DNA of 64,000 nucleotides from assembly GCA_947561395.2 (NCBI GenBank), contig OX387188.1, forward strand, positions 40,295,942 through 40,359,941, read 5' to 3'. How positions within the stretch are numbered: the stretch's first letter is position 1; the number at the start of each line of letters is the position of its first letter. The position numbers were made by a program, and so were the translations under genes. This document shows positions 46,320 to 56,967 of the stretch, in pieces. The notes under the pieces were generated by a model. It was not told where the DNA came from. It saw only the letters and a program-made list of their open reading frames with translations, and searched no databases. Origin of the DNA: Buxus sempervirens. Its lineage: Eukaryota > Streptophyta > Magnoliopsida > Buxales > Buxaceae.

Positions 46320-48060
46320 GGCGCCAAGAGTCAAAATGGGACAGCAAGAGCATTTACTAAGGCTTTCAAAAGTCAGCTCTGTCAATACCTCTTCTGCTCT
46401 TCAGCCTCACAAAACCGCGTGGCATTCAATGTGGTTGCAAGAAGCACACATCTCACGAAGAAACTAATGTTAGTAACTTTCAATTTAGTCCTCCAGGAAG
46501 CTGTTTTCATCTGACCCATGCGTCCCTGATGACGATTCTTGTAGTTAGACCGAGCGACTTAAGTGTGTACTCTGTCTCAAGCATTAATGGCCCAATGGTA
46601 GTTCTTGAATTTTTACTGTACCCCATTGATGGGACACAAGAGGACTGTGGATCCAGTTCTTAGGTTTGAAATCGTCTGTAAGACTCGAAATCTATCAAGC
46701 ACTGGAAACCACAGTGGTGGGTTCGTCATGTGAATTAGCCTCGATGAGAGGACAGAGAAGGTGACACTCCATGAAAGCTTAAAAGCGTACCTAGCTTGTA
46801 TATTGGAATTTGGAAGCATGTTACTTACAGTTTGTACTCTTCCTTTGTGTGTGAAAGCTAAAAGAGATCGAGGATTCGTTTCCAGAGGGGCAGAAGAGAC
46901 AAAACAACATATCCTATCGTTGAAGTTGGCCATTCGCTTTAGCTTTCTCCATTTATGTTTGAAATTGGATGGTCCAGGACGTCTGTATCAAATATCAATC
47001 AAGGGATCGAATTGGAATACAATACATGGGTCAGTTCGACTTCAGACAAACATTTAGAGAGAGAGAGAGAGATTATATTGGGCCAGGGCCCATCATTGAT
47101 TAATAATTTTTGTAAAAGAAGCTGGCCCATCATTCATTTATGAAAAGGATATGCTTGAAAATGAAGCCATGTGTGTGCCACCGATTAGTCTGGATATTAA
47201 ATAATCCCCCTCTGACTTTAAATCAAAACTGGATTTAATAAATGGCTCATGTCCACGTATGATTTCCAGAAACTTCCTTCATGCGTATTCTCCTTTTTCT
47301 CCTTTTGTGAAAATTCATAATAAGCTGGTTTCATTAGTGATTCAGAACCCAAACCACGTAACAGTAATTCAAACGCTTTATTTGGATAATTCCCATTAAC
47401 GAGTTGTTATGTCACTATAAGGGTAAAATGGTTAAACTGCTTTAATTTTTTTCAAAACTTGCAATTGGTTTTGTAACTATTTCCTCCCACGCTCTCCTTC
47501 CTCCCTTCCTTTCTTACATACATAGTAGTACATGCATCTTGCTACTTGATTTTTAATTAAAAAAGACTAAGGTTCCCTGTTGAATATCCTCCTTAGTTTC
47601 TTAGATACTAGGGGGCTACACTCACGTAGCGCGTAGAAAACGTGGGTCCACTTTGATAAACAGCCCAAGGTAATTATAATAGTTAGAGATTGTTTTGTTT
47701 GGGGAGAATAATGTTTAGAAAAAAAAAAGGGGATCAGGATCTGGAGAAAATATTCTCCCTCTTCTCTTTATTAACAGTATAGCTAATCTAACAGTTGAAT
47801 GCTGCATTATAAGTTAGTACAGGAAAGGAAAGGAAAGGCTGTCTTACTCGGAACAACCATTCTCCTGTCACGAACATATTTTTGGATTGTATGTATTATT
47901 ATACCATATGTTTGTTAAAGTTAAAGAATACGATTGTTTGAAGGGCTGTTCTTATGATCTTATCCACCATCATTCACGACTCATTCAATTCCAAAATTTA
48001 TTACTTCGTCCAGCTGTCTATCCGAGATCCTACGAGCCCATTGGTCATTGGACCAACCAA
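46320..48060. other. upstream region of MYB gene, no other gene seen
   Basis: A short GA run at 47056-47072. Frames on both strands between 46613 and 47143 overlap one another and have no family features. Confidence 0.5.
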
Positions 48061-48066
48061 CGTTTC

Positions 48067-48455
48067 CACGTGGCAAATATACACGTGTACGGAAGATGGA
48101 TCCTCTTCCCTGGAACTCGTTTTAGCGTCTTCTAGTTTTTCCACGTGGACCAAGGGAACTTGGACAACTTACATTATCTGGGGTTTTGGTGGGTTTTATC
48201 TCGAGCCCACCACCTAAAAAAAAGGCGATCTTTAATGTGTAACTTTATGGGCCAGGGCCCACAGTCGGTCGTGACGTCTCCTTTGTACGCCACGATGTGT
48301 CCACACGATGAGAAACGATGATTAACAGAGAGTTCGTTTCGTTTGTGTTAGGCGCTTGGGCTTACACGTGGCTACTGGAGACGTCTTTGGCGTCCAGATG
48401 AAGGGTCAGAGCCAGGATAAAGATTTGACTAACAAGATTACTAAATTGACACGTG
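48067..48455. promoter_or_regulatory. cluster of five G-boxes (CACGTG)
   Basis: CACGTG at 48067-48072, 48082-48087, 48142-48147, 48365-48370 and 48450-48455, two of them in the extended form CCACGTGG and one as ACACGTGT. Additional ACGT cores (GACGTCTCC, GAGACGTC) lie between. The sites are 2.0-2.3 kb upstream of the subgroup-1 MYB start. G-boxes/ABREs are bound by bZIP and bHLH factors. There is no other gene in reach within the window, so a distal regulatory role for the MYB is the simplest reading, but it is inference. Confidence 0.55.
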
Positions 48456-48628
48456 TCGGACATGGAATGGGCCCCGACATATGATTCAATGTGATGGCTG
48501 CCGCTGACCGACTTATCTGGAGACGAATCCACGCGTAAATAATCTGTACCATCGTCTTAGGAAAGTCAAACATCTCGAAACCCCGTTCACTTATATTGGA
48601 TCATTGATATCCTCTGCAAATATTTTCC

Positions 48629-48980
48629 GGGGAAATTAGTTTTTAGTGATTTTTTTCAAAATAAATCAGATTCAGTCGATCACTTTTTGGTAATTTGTTT
48701 TTGGTAATACTTTTTTAACATAATTGAAAATCAATATTATTTTACTGTTCATTAGGAATTCCTTCCGAAAATGCCCTCAAAAGACTTTAAAAACCTTCTC
48801 ATTCATTTGGTTATAAGTGAATTTTGCAAGTCTTTTTAAGGGCATTTTCGGAAGAAACTATTAATAAACATAACATTGATTCTTAATTATGTCAAAAAAT
48901 ATCACTAAAAATCAATTAACAAGAATTGGTCGATTGAATCTGAATTATGTTGAAAAAAATCACTAAAAATCAATTTTCCC
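48629..48980. mobile_element. foldback MITE, TTTAGTGATACTTTT family
   Basis: Left end GGGGAAATTAGTTTTTAGTG, right end CACTAAAAATCAATTTTCCC. Arms pair through GAATTCCTTCCGAAAATGCC and GGGCATTTTCGGAAGAAAC. The inner arm motif is duplicated near 48700 and 48900, so a second copy may be nested. Confidence 0.8.
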
Positions 48981-49530
48981 ATATTTCGCCTCCATATACC
49001 ATGCCGTTTGTGGAAGATGCTGTCGCGTGTTACCATTCGATTTTTTCGAAAATAAAAACCTCATTAAATTTATTATAACTAAAAAAAAGAAAACCTTGAC
49101 TGTTGGATGCTAGATATGGCAACATCTCTTTTAAATGCATATATATATATATACAAGGAAAAAAATTGCAGCGGATATCAAAGGCATTTTGAAATTGAGT
49201 CCTAAAAATGTTTTCTATAAATTGTTTTACATGAAAGGTGACATTCCTAGTTGATTCCATAAGCTTTCATGTTAGAGGGGGATGAAATCCCCCAATAAGG
49301 GTGTAGATAGAGAGGCTCCACATGATATGAACGTCAATAATGATTGTTGTTGGATGAGGTGCTGCTACAGTGTATGTTTTTCAAATTTTTTATTGTTTGA
49401 TGTAGGACACACTTAAAAAGAACACTCACTGTGAGTCGCGACATGTGTGGCAACATCCCAACAACTGTGACAACTGGACTACAGTATAACAATGCAGAAG
49501 ATTTCATTCCATTAGAAAGCAAAGCTTCCT

Positions 49531-50752
49531 TTGGTAATGCTTTTGCTTTCTTGCTTTTAAAAGCAAGAAATCAAAAAAGTACTTTTCTGTTTTTCAAAAG
49601 ATCTTTTGTTGAAGCAAAGCTGTTTGGTAAACTTTTGCTTTGATATTAAAAAGCAAAAAAACATGTTTAGTAATTACAATAGCATATAAATTGCTTTCAT
49701 GCTATCATATAAAACTACCGTAAATAGTTGATGCATTATACTTAAAAATAGACTTGACGTATATTGTAATTGGTTGAGCAATAATCGGGTCAGTTCAAGT
49801 TGAATCTATTTATTAGTGGGTTGGAAAAACCCAAAACCAAACCAAACTCGCCAATAATCGAGTTCAACCCACCAACCCGATTAAAATTTTTTATTTATAA
49901 AAAATATACCAAAAGAAAATAATGTGAATTAATGATATAATTTAGGGTTAAATGGGTCATCATTAGGTTAAACGGGTCATTATCGAGTTAAATGGTCCAT
50001 GTATCGAGTTAAACGTGGCATTATTGAGTTAAACGGGTCATTATTGAGTTAAATGGGTCATTATCGAGTTAAATGGATCATTATTGGATTAAACGGGCCA
50101 TTTTCGGGTTAAACAAGTCATTATCTGGTTAAACGGGTCATTATCGTGTTAAATAAGCCATTATTGTGTTAAACGGGTCGTTATCGAATTGAACGGATCA
50201 TTACCGGATCAAGCGGGACATTATCAGGTTAAACAGGTCATTATCAGGTTGAATAGATCAGTATCGGATTAAGCGGGTCATTATCGGGTTAAACAAATCA
50301 TTATCGAGTTGAACGGATCATTATCGGGTTAAGCGGGTCATTATCGGATTAAACAGGTCATTATCGTGTTAAATAGGTCATTATCGGTTTTAACGGATCA
50401 TTATCAGGCTATATTTGAGTTGACTCAAATACGAATGGGTTACTAAATCCCCAACCCGAAGCCGACCCAACTATTACACGGGTCAACCTGAACCCGTTTA
50501 TTCGGGTTGGATTGGACATAATGGGTCAATTTTTTCACAGTCTAGTTTTGTGTCAAGGGTTTTAGAAGCAAGAAAGCAAATTTATGGTTAAAGTGAGAAG
50601 CAACATTTCTATGCTTCTTTTGAAAAACAATGAAATTACTTTTTTGCTTCTTATAAATTGCTTCATGTGTGCATAACCAAACATCACTTTTGCTTTTGAA
50701 AGTAGTTTTTTGCTTTCAAAAGCAAAAAACCACTTCTGAAAAGCGTTACCAA
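49531..50752. mobile_element. foldback element carrying a minisatellite
   Basis: Left end TTGGTAATGCTTTTGC and, in reverse complement of the right end, TTGGTAACGCTTTTC. AAAGCAAAA/TTTTGCTTT motifs recur in both arms (49548-49660, 50565-50735). Between them lies a GGGTTGG-type segment (49790-49890 and 50440-50540, inverted) enclosing the 20-bp tandem array. This looks like one repeat inserted in another. Target duplication is not clear. Confidence 0.6.
49945..50410 (+). repeat. 20-bp minisatellite, about 23 copies
   Basis: Consensus unit GGTTAAACGGGTCATTATCG, period 20 with almost no length change, units differing at 1-5 positions. Variants swap AAC/AAT/GAA and GGTC/GATC. Spacer sequences are absent: the units are contiguous. 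Confidence 0.93.
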
Positions 50753-51580
50753 CGATACCTATATCTTGTAGAACAATTTCATATATGACTTACAAACAAA
50801 TTGATAAAATAAAAAGAAGATTCCTTTGCGAAGATGAAGAAAATATAAAGTAAACTAGAAGATGGCTCTTCTTGCTAATGTTGGTTGGAAAATCATCAAG
50901 AAGAAGAATATGTGGTTTAATATCATAAAAGATTACATATCTGAAAGATACTTCCTTACTTCATTATAGTATTTAGAGGCAATAGTAACTTTACACTTGG
51001 AAAATCATTATTAAGAGCTAGCCTATTCGTAGGGCTCCATAGGATCTCAATTGTTCTTAGGGACGGACGGAGGGTATGATTTTGAGAGTGGGAAATGGGC
51101 GTACAATTAAAATGTGAGAGAATAAATGGTTGGAAGACCAAGAACCCTAACAATAGTCATAATTTTAATAATAATCTCATTACTGATAATCGTTAGAATG
51201 TAAATTTGATAAGTAGTCTATTTTATATGACATATAATATAAAAAAAAAAAATTCTCAGCATTCCTCTAGCATTTACTAATAAAGTCCGAGATACAAGTA
51301 AATGATTTGGTATAGAATTGCTAGAGGAACTTTAGCTATCACAAGTGCTTATAATTTGCAGATCCATACAACAGAATACCACTTCTTGGAGGTGTATATG
51401 GAACACTTCATAAACTCAACCCAAAATCAACGATTACATTTGGTTTTATTTCCAGCACATAATTAGCTCTGAAGAATTCCTTTTAATAAAAGAGGGTTGA
51501 GTCCTAATCACTTTTCGAATGAAATTGCCTAGGCCAGGCCTTTATCAAAAAACAAAAAAAAATGAGTCCTACTCACTTTT
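50753..51580. other. intergenic, nothing recognised
   Basis: AT-rich, no supportable gene or repeat. Confidence 0.45.
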
Positions 51581-51596
51581 GCTTTACATGTACCAC

Positions 51597-52904
51597 TTTT
51601 TTTTTGGTAAAGAAGACTAGAATTAATCATTTCAACAGCGGCACATCTGCCTGTTGAGTTTCTTACGATTGCACCTATGGCGGAGCAGTGAGAAGCTTTC
51701 CGAAAAGCGCCGTCGAAATTGATTTTGTAAAAAGGTGCAGTCGGGCATCACCATGAAACTTCAATTGGAGAAGGACCTTGCGCCGTTCGTGTGTTGTGGC
51801 AGGACGCCAGCATGTGTGATTCGTATCTTGCAGTATTGAGACTTCTGCAGCTTCGATCAATGGATGGTTGCTTTCCTTCAAACACGATCGCATTCCGTTC
51901 TCCCCACACAATCCAGACGAAATTGGCGACCTTCGATAGAAAATCGATTTTGTCAATGTGAGCTTTAGGCATTGGGAGATTACAGATATGATTAAACCAT
52001 TGAAAATAGGACTCATTGCGGTCCCCAAGCTTGAGTTGAGCCACCAATCATTTTGATCCATAGAGCACGAGCAAACGGACAATGCAAGAATAGGGGTTCC
52101 TTGGTCTCCATGGCCTGATAACAAAGGGGGCAATCCGTATCATTAATGTTCATTCTGCCAGTCAAAAACTCTGCAGTTGGGATCCCATTAGACAAGCATT
52201 TCCATAAAAACAGTTTGGTTCTGTTGGGGCACCTGAGATGCCATAATTTGAGCCCTATCGGATGAGGAGCATGTTGATCATGGGAAGTTATCATGTGATA
52301 AGCAAAGGCAACCGAAAATTTACCCGATGAAGTTTTGCTCCAGTGTCTCTGATCACCTTCAATTCGACAGTCAATGTGAGTTGTAGTTATATTACTTACT
52401 ATCTACTATTCCCAGAAAGTGTTTAGCAAAGAGATGTTCCATTGATCGGAGGGTTGCAAGATGAGCTCATCAATTGATGTTAGATTGAAGAGTGTAAGAT
52501 TTTTTTGTACCACCAGTGGAGTTGTCAATGAGTGTCAATGAGTGAATCCACTTGTCTTCCAAAATCTTTATGTCCCTGTCATTTGCCACTGTCCAAACAC
52601 TGCCTTGTTGAACCCATTTCTTGACATCTTGGAGTTGTTTCCACCCATACGAATGCTTCCTTCTACAACCTGCATCAAGAAAATTGGCATCAGAATAATA
52701 CGTGTGTTTTTCATCACAGAGGTCCAATAACTTAAATGACCAGTGGAAAGCTGCCACACAGCTTTAGTCAAAAGTGCATCATTCATCTCATATGATTTCT
52801 TCACATTAAGGCCGCCATTACGCTAAGCTAACGTGATTCGATCCCAGCAGATTGAATGAATACTTCTGGATTGAGAGCTCTTGTTCCAGAAAATTGGATT
52901 GAGA
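51597..52904 (-). mobile_element. 5'-truncated L1-type LINE, ORF2 C-terminus, degenerate
   Basis: Minus strand. Recognisable in order: NGGLNVKKSYEMNDALLTK and a degraded WQLSTG...LSYW segment (about 52815-52690), HSYGWKQLQDVKKWVQQGS (about 52655-52600), then the reverse-transcriptase zinc-binding segment (LWHLRCPNRTKLFLWKCLSN, later CPLCYQAMETKEPLFLHCPF, 52230-52050) and FVWIVWGERNAIVFEGKQP (about 51920). These are the last third of ORF2 of plant L1 elements. Frames change several times and the reverse transcriptase catalytic part is absent, as in a 5'-truncated copy. A T-run at 51597-51606 is the poly(A) tail. Perfect 16-bp duplications GCTTTACATGTACCAC flank it (51581-51596 and 52905-52920). 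Confidence 0.9.
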
Positions 52905-52920
52905 GCTTTACATGTACCAC

Positions 52921-53795
52921 TAAATTGGAGGACATTCCACATACAATAAGTGATTGTCCGATAAACCAGTCAAAGATAAAAGTGACCTTTTATGATAAAG
53001 ACGCTTGGGAACAGTTAAAAAAATTGTAGGATGAATCTATGCATAATGACCTGAATGTTCACTGGAATGTGCTAGTTGTTATTGCTTTATTGTCTTTTTA
53101 GCTTCACAGTAACAGAGGAAATTTCAAGGATGCCAACACTAATGACAATATGAAAGTTGAATTACACGGTGAGACGGGCACTAGATCAGCATATCAAGAA
53201 GGTAACTTGTATGCAGATGCTCTGGTCAGGCTAGTCTATAACCTTAATAATGTTACCATCTTCCATGCACCTGTACATGGTATTAGATGGATCATGTATG
53301 ATTACATTTAAGGCAGGTCTCTGTTTATATATGAATCGTTTACAAAAATGGGAAAAAAATATATATAGCAATAGCATAATACTTCAGTTATATTTCACTG
53401 GCATCCAACGCAACCATTTCAATGCAACCAAGTTTATATTTATTTGTGGTAATCACATCTGCTGCCAAGTTTTTTGCAAGTGTAGAGTAAAAGAAACTGA
53501 ACTTGCATGATATCTTGGGAACAAGAGCAGCACCATCTGCGGGAAGTTGACTGCACTAATCTTGGCTTGGAAAAGGCAAGATTCAGATATAACACCTCAC
53601 TAAACATTTTAAAATCCGTTGGCTCTACCCTATTTAATGCGGTCTCCTCTGCTCTTCATGATAGGATGTTAAAAAAGAGCCTTATGAACCAGACTAAGAG
53701 ATGCATTCTGCTTATAAATTTTGCTTAATACATTGCTCCTCGAAACCATGGTATCCACTTCCAGGGGCAAAAAAGAATTCAATCAAACAATGCCA
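52921..53795. other. intergenic, 3' flank of hydrolase gene
   Basis: Probably contains the 3' end of the hydrolase transcript near 53700-53795 (minus strand). Short open frames between 53250 and 53728 have no family features. Confidence 0.45.
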
Positions 53796-55176
53796 TCAGT
53801 ACTTGGATCCAAAGTTTTCTTGCAAGAACCTGTAAAGCTCATCTGCCACAATGGCAGGATACTCCTCCTGAGGGAGAAGAGCCCCGGGCACCTCCACAAA
53901 CTTGCTGACACCTTTGGCACCCCTCAAAGCATCCATCTCAGCTTTTGACCTCTTGGGTGCTCCTGCAGTCGACAGAACAAGAACAGACATCTTCCCTTCT
54001 AAACTTGCAAAGAGGTCAAGAAATTCCTCCCGAGCTTTTACTGGGTCAAGGAGACCGGTCAGGAAAGCAGCAGGGACATACCTAGCCCCTGTTCGCTTTG
54101 TCAGCGCATATCTGCTCTCAACTATGCTCGGGGTCACATTCTCAGAATTAGAATACACATGTGACTTGTACTGAGATTCAATGGCCCTCTCATTGCTGAC
54201 AAGCACATTGTACATCATCCAACCCAATGCAGGAGCCCTTAAGGTGCCCCTCAACAGTCCATACCTGCAAATACATGGACAGTGGAAGATGGGATTAAGT
54301 TCCTCTAGGAAGTACAAGTCAGTCCAGTATGGTAAATCTAACAAAATTATCATGCACATTGCAAAGGCAACCAACACCAGATCCAGATGTGGGAAAACAT
54401 GCATCACACCCAATTGTGTCACTACCAGAGTGATCACCTAGGTGAAATAAACACACCTCAATGGCATGATACCTGATCTCTCAATATTTTCCCCGCAAAA
54501 GCACATGCCTTTAACCATCCAAAGAAATGAAATAAATTGGAAGATTGCAATCATCAAATCAAGGTTTCTAGAAAACTGAAACATCAGTGAGTGTATTAAA
54601 CTCCAAGGAGGAGAGAGTTTTTGAAAATTTTCAGCTATGTTTCTGAAATAACAGATATTTTCGTTTGGCATTTTAATATTATCATTTATTTGTCCTTTTT
54701 CTTAGGCATTCTACTATTATTATTTATTTTCTATGATTTCAAAAAGTTTCTGTTTCCCAAAACATATTGACAAATTTTCACCAAGACAAATGTTAACAAA
54801 CGAAAGTTATAATTCGGTTTGTTTTCAATTTTTTCATGGTACTTGGGACTAAAATTTCAACATAAATGAACTGCAAAACCATGCTTCTTATTTATTTGAC
54901 ATTGCCAGCAGATTCTAGGTAGAATACAATTGAGTTTTTATAATGGACCCCATGTATATCATACAGCATCTATCCCAAATGTCCTCCCAGAAAGTAGGTA
55001 TCGTACTTCATATTACCTTGATTCCATGTTAGAATCTCGACCAAAGACAATAGGAAGGGGACCAGCCCAAGTTGGGGCAACAGCTGCAATTGCTGATGGC
55101 TTCACAAGACCTTTTTTTGCTGCACGAAGTAATATGGTTGCCGCATGCCCTCCTCCAAATACCACTAATTCACTAT
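53796..55176 (-). CDS. alpha/beta-hydrolase superfamily protein, last two exons (partial)
   Basis: Exon 55176-55017 (160 bases) and exon 54264-53796 (TGA) join in phase 2 (AG/G) and give 208 residues. The upstream exon reads VVFGGGHAATILLRAAKKGL, where the beta-strand/elbow/helix of the hydrolase fold normally holds GxSxG; here it is GGGHAAT, so the usual Ser nucleophile is replaced by His or shifted. The second exon carries RGTLRAPALGWMMYNVLVSN, a lid-like part, then MSVLVLSTAGAPKRSKAEMD (the strand before the Asp turn) and FVEVPGALLPQEEYPAIVAD with the C-terminal helix. Plant proteins of this kind exist and may not be hydrolases. The acceptor before 55176 needs one base from an earlier exon. 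No earlier exon is visible in 55177-64000, which is filled with retrotransposons; it lies further right or is lost. Confidence 0.75.
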
Positions 55177-55621
55177 CTGTTTATATTGGAAAAGGTTTTA
55201 AAAAAAAAAAAGAGGCAGCATGTAATTGTCAGCAATTACCGTTTAAAATACAAAATACCAAGAAAAAATAAAAACAATGGCAATAAAACCTGTACAGGGA
55301 ATTGAAACTGCAAAGATACCATCATATCAAGACAAAATCCCAAATTAAATACGATAAAAACACATGTATACTAAATATTAAAACAATATTCAATTTTGTA
55401 TCATTAATAATGTAGTAATAGGCAAAACTAGCAATTCCTAACCTGAACCACCAACCAACCCAAACCCACACTAGACATTAGAGAGTTTGGGTTAAGATTG
55501 TGATGAGACTCGTCGATCACACAGGCAAACCAGGAAGAATCCCTAGTATTATGGGAGCAAAATGGGAGATAATTGAGTGGTGGCAATTCTGTTATGCAAG
55601 TTGCATGAAGTTAGGATCAGG
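55177..55621. other. upstream of hydrolase exon, nothing recognised
   Basis: Expected to be intron on the minus strand. No exon with hydrolase similarity found. Confidence 0.45.
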
Positions 55622-55821
55622 TGTTATGTTTGTTATTTACTTCCCGTTATTTATTTTACCGTTGCAAGTAGTGGCTTAAGTTATGGTAGTTTGTTGATTT
55701 AAGAGTTATTGAAATAAGTTGCCATCGTGAATAAGAGAGAAGCAGAAATTATTTCCAGTAATATTGTGGTTTACTCTTACCCAAAACAGAGTATCTTTAC
55801 AAGCTTTGACTGGGACCATCA
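55622..55821 (+). mobile_element. gypsy element A: probable 5' LTR
   Basis: Begins TGTTATGTTTG and ends GGGACCATCA directly before a primer-binding site (TGGTATCAGAGC, 55824-55835, complementary to initiator tRNA-Met) and the gag start at 55845. The left border is chosen from the TG dinucleotide and is uncertain. Confidence 0.5.
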
Positions 55822-55844
55822 ATTGGTATCAGAGCTGCGTTATT

Positions 55845-55985
55845 ATGGCTTCTAACAAGGAACGTATTGAAGCTTTGGAGGTAGGTCTTGGTGGGGTTCA
55901 AGATGGATTACAACAAATGGAAATTGGCATGGTAGATAAGTTGAACCATCTAGAGGCGACTATCCAAAAGCTTTCAGATGCACTT
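55845..55985 (+). pseudogene. gypsy element A gag, N-terminal part (47 codons)
   Basis: ATG 55845 opens MASNKERIEALEVGLGGVQD, the standard start of a plant Ty3/gypsy gag. After codon 47 (CTT, ending 55985) the frame runs into the left Cassandra-type LTR. The sequence right of the block, from 62437, resumes the same gag in the same codon phase. Confidence 0.85.
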
Positions 55986-56316
55986 TGTAACACCTCAGAC
56001 CCATAACGAGCAAGATATTGTCCGCTCTGGTCCCACGGGCCCTCACGGATTTGTTCTCAAGGATAACACGAGAAAACTTCCCAGAGGTCACCCATCCTAG
56101 CAGTGCTCCCACCCAAGCACACTTAACTTTAGGGTTTCCAGGGGGATTTAGTCCCGTGTTGCTCCTTAAAAGGCCTTTTGCTTAGTTGGGGGTCTTAAGA
56201 CTACTTATAGCATCCCCGAGCGTTGTGGGATCCCAACCATATGCACATCCTCGTCTGGTAGCTCGCCCAATGAGATTACCCATTCACCCGCCCACTCAGA
56301 CAGCTAAGATGTCACA
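55986..56316 (-). mobile_element. Cassandra-type LTR with 5S RNA-like segment (inverted copy)
   Basis: Minus-strand orientation: the LTR start TGTGACATC reads from 56316 and its end GGGTCTGAGGTGTTACA at 55986. The segment 56061-56150 is a diverged 5S rRNA (minus strand; AGTTAAG, GCTTGGGTGGGAGCACTGCT, GATGGGTGACC) covering the internal pol III control region. Cassandra elements are short non-autonomous LTR retrotransposons defined by this 5S segment in the LTR. No second LTR or internal domain is seen next to it. Confidence 0.8.
56061..56150 (-). ncRNA. 5S rRNA-like segment within LTR (not a functional 5S gene)
   Basis: About 90 bases matching the centre and 3' part of plant 5S rRNA, with substitutions in the first third; the usual 5' start GGGTGCGATC is missing. 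Confidence 0.7.
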
Positions 56317-56792
56317 TATTCTCTAACTGGGGTAGGCAGAGCGAGCACAAACTGGGGTAGGCAGAACTAACGAACCAGATGACGACTACAATCCTGAGGA
56401 TTATTATTATCCTAGATAGGGTTGGGCAGTATTTTTTGTAGTAATCTATTTTTTTTGGATCTTGTATAAATTGTAAATGAGAAAGAGAGAAAGAAAGTGA
56501 AAACCTTAGTGAACTTTATTTTAAATCTGTAGATGTTGGATGGTTTAGTTTTGGAATGATGTATATTGTCTATATGTTTTTTTTTCTTGTGTTCATCAGG
56601 TTTTGGTTTGAGGGCTTAGCCCATTCTTGTAAATACAGACATTATATAGCCATTTTTCCGAAGATTTTAGGATTTGAATATAACTGCTTTGGTTAGTTTT
56701 TAAACTTAAGAAATGCGTTTCTGGGACCTCACCTGATGTCAAGGAACTGGCATATACCTTTAATGAACATGTCCAGGTCCAGGGCATCACAA
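56317..56792 (+). mobile_element. gypsy element B: 3' part of the 5' LTR (truncated), uncertain
   Basis: Ends AGGGCATCACA just before the primer-binding site TGGTATCAGAGC (56796-56807). Its left side is cut by the Cassandra-type LTR. A short frame near 56375-56410 (DDDYNPEDYYYPR, then a stop) may be the end of another polyprotein, so part of this stretch could be foreign. Confidence 0.4.
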
Positions 56793-56967
56793 AGATGGTA
56801 TCAGAGCATTAGTATTAAATTTTAGTCTAGAACCGAGAAGTTAGGAACCTATGAATGGGGTTTGGGAATGTGTGTGCGCTAGAACCCCCAGGATGTTAAT
56901 TATAGGACAAGAACTTCTCTATCTTGTTGTGTTTGTTTTAATTAAGTCTCTTGCATTGCAGTTGAGT

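Noticed and set aside
46613-47143. Overlapping 60-106 codon frames on both strands upstream of the MYB
   Set aside because: Mutually overlapping shadows without family features or splice structure.
49945-50410. Regular 20-bp repeats resembling a CRISPR array
   Set aside because: The units are contiguous with no unique spacers, and the context is a plant nuclear genome; it is a minisatellite.
56061-56150. Functional 5S rRNA gene
   Set aside because: The 5' third is missing or diverged and the segment lies inside an LTR; it is the Cassandra control region. The same holds for 62275-62360.
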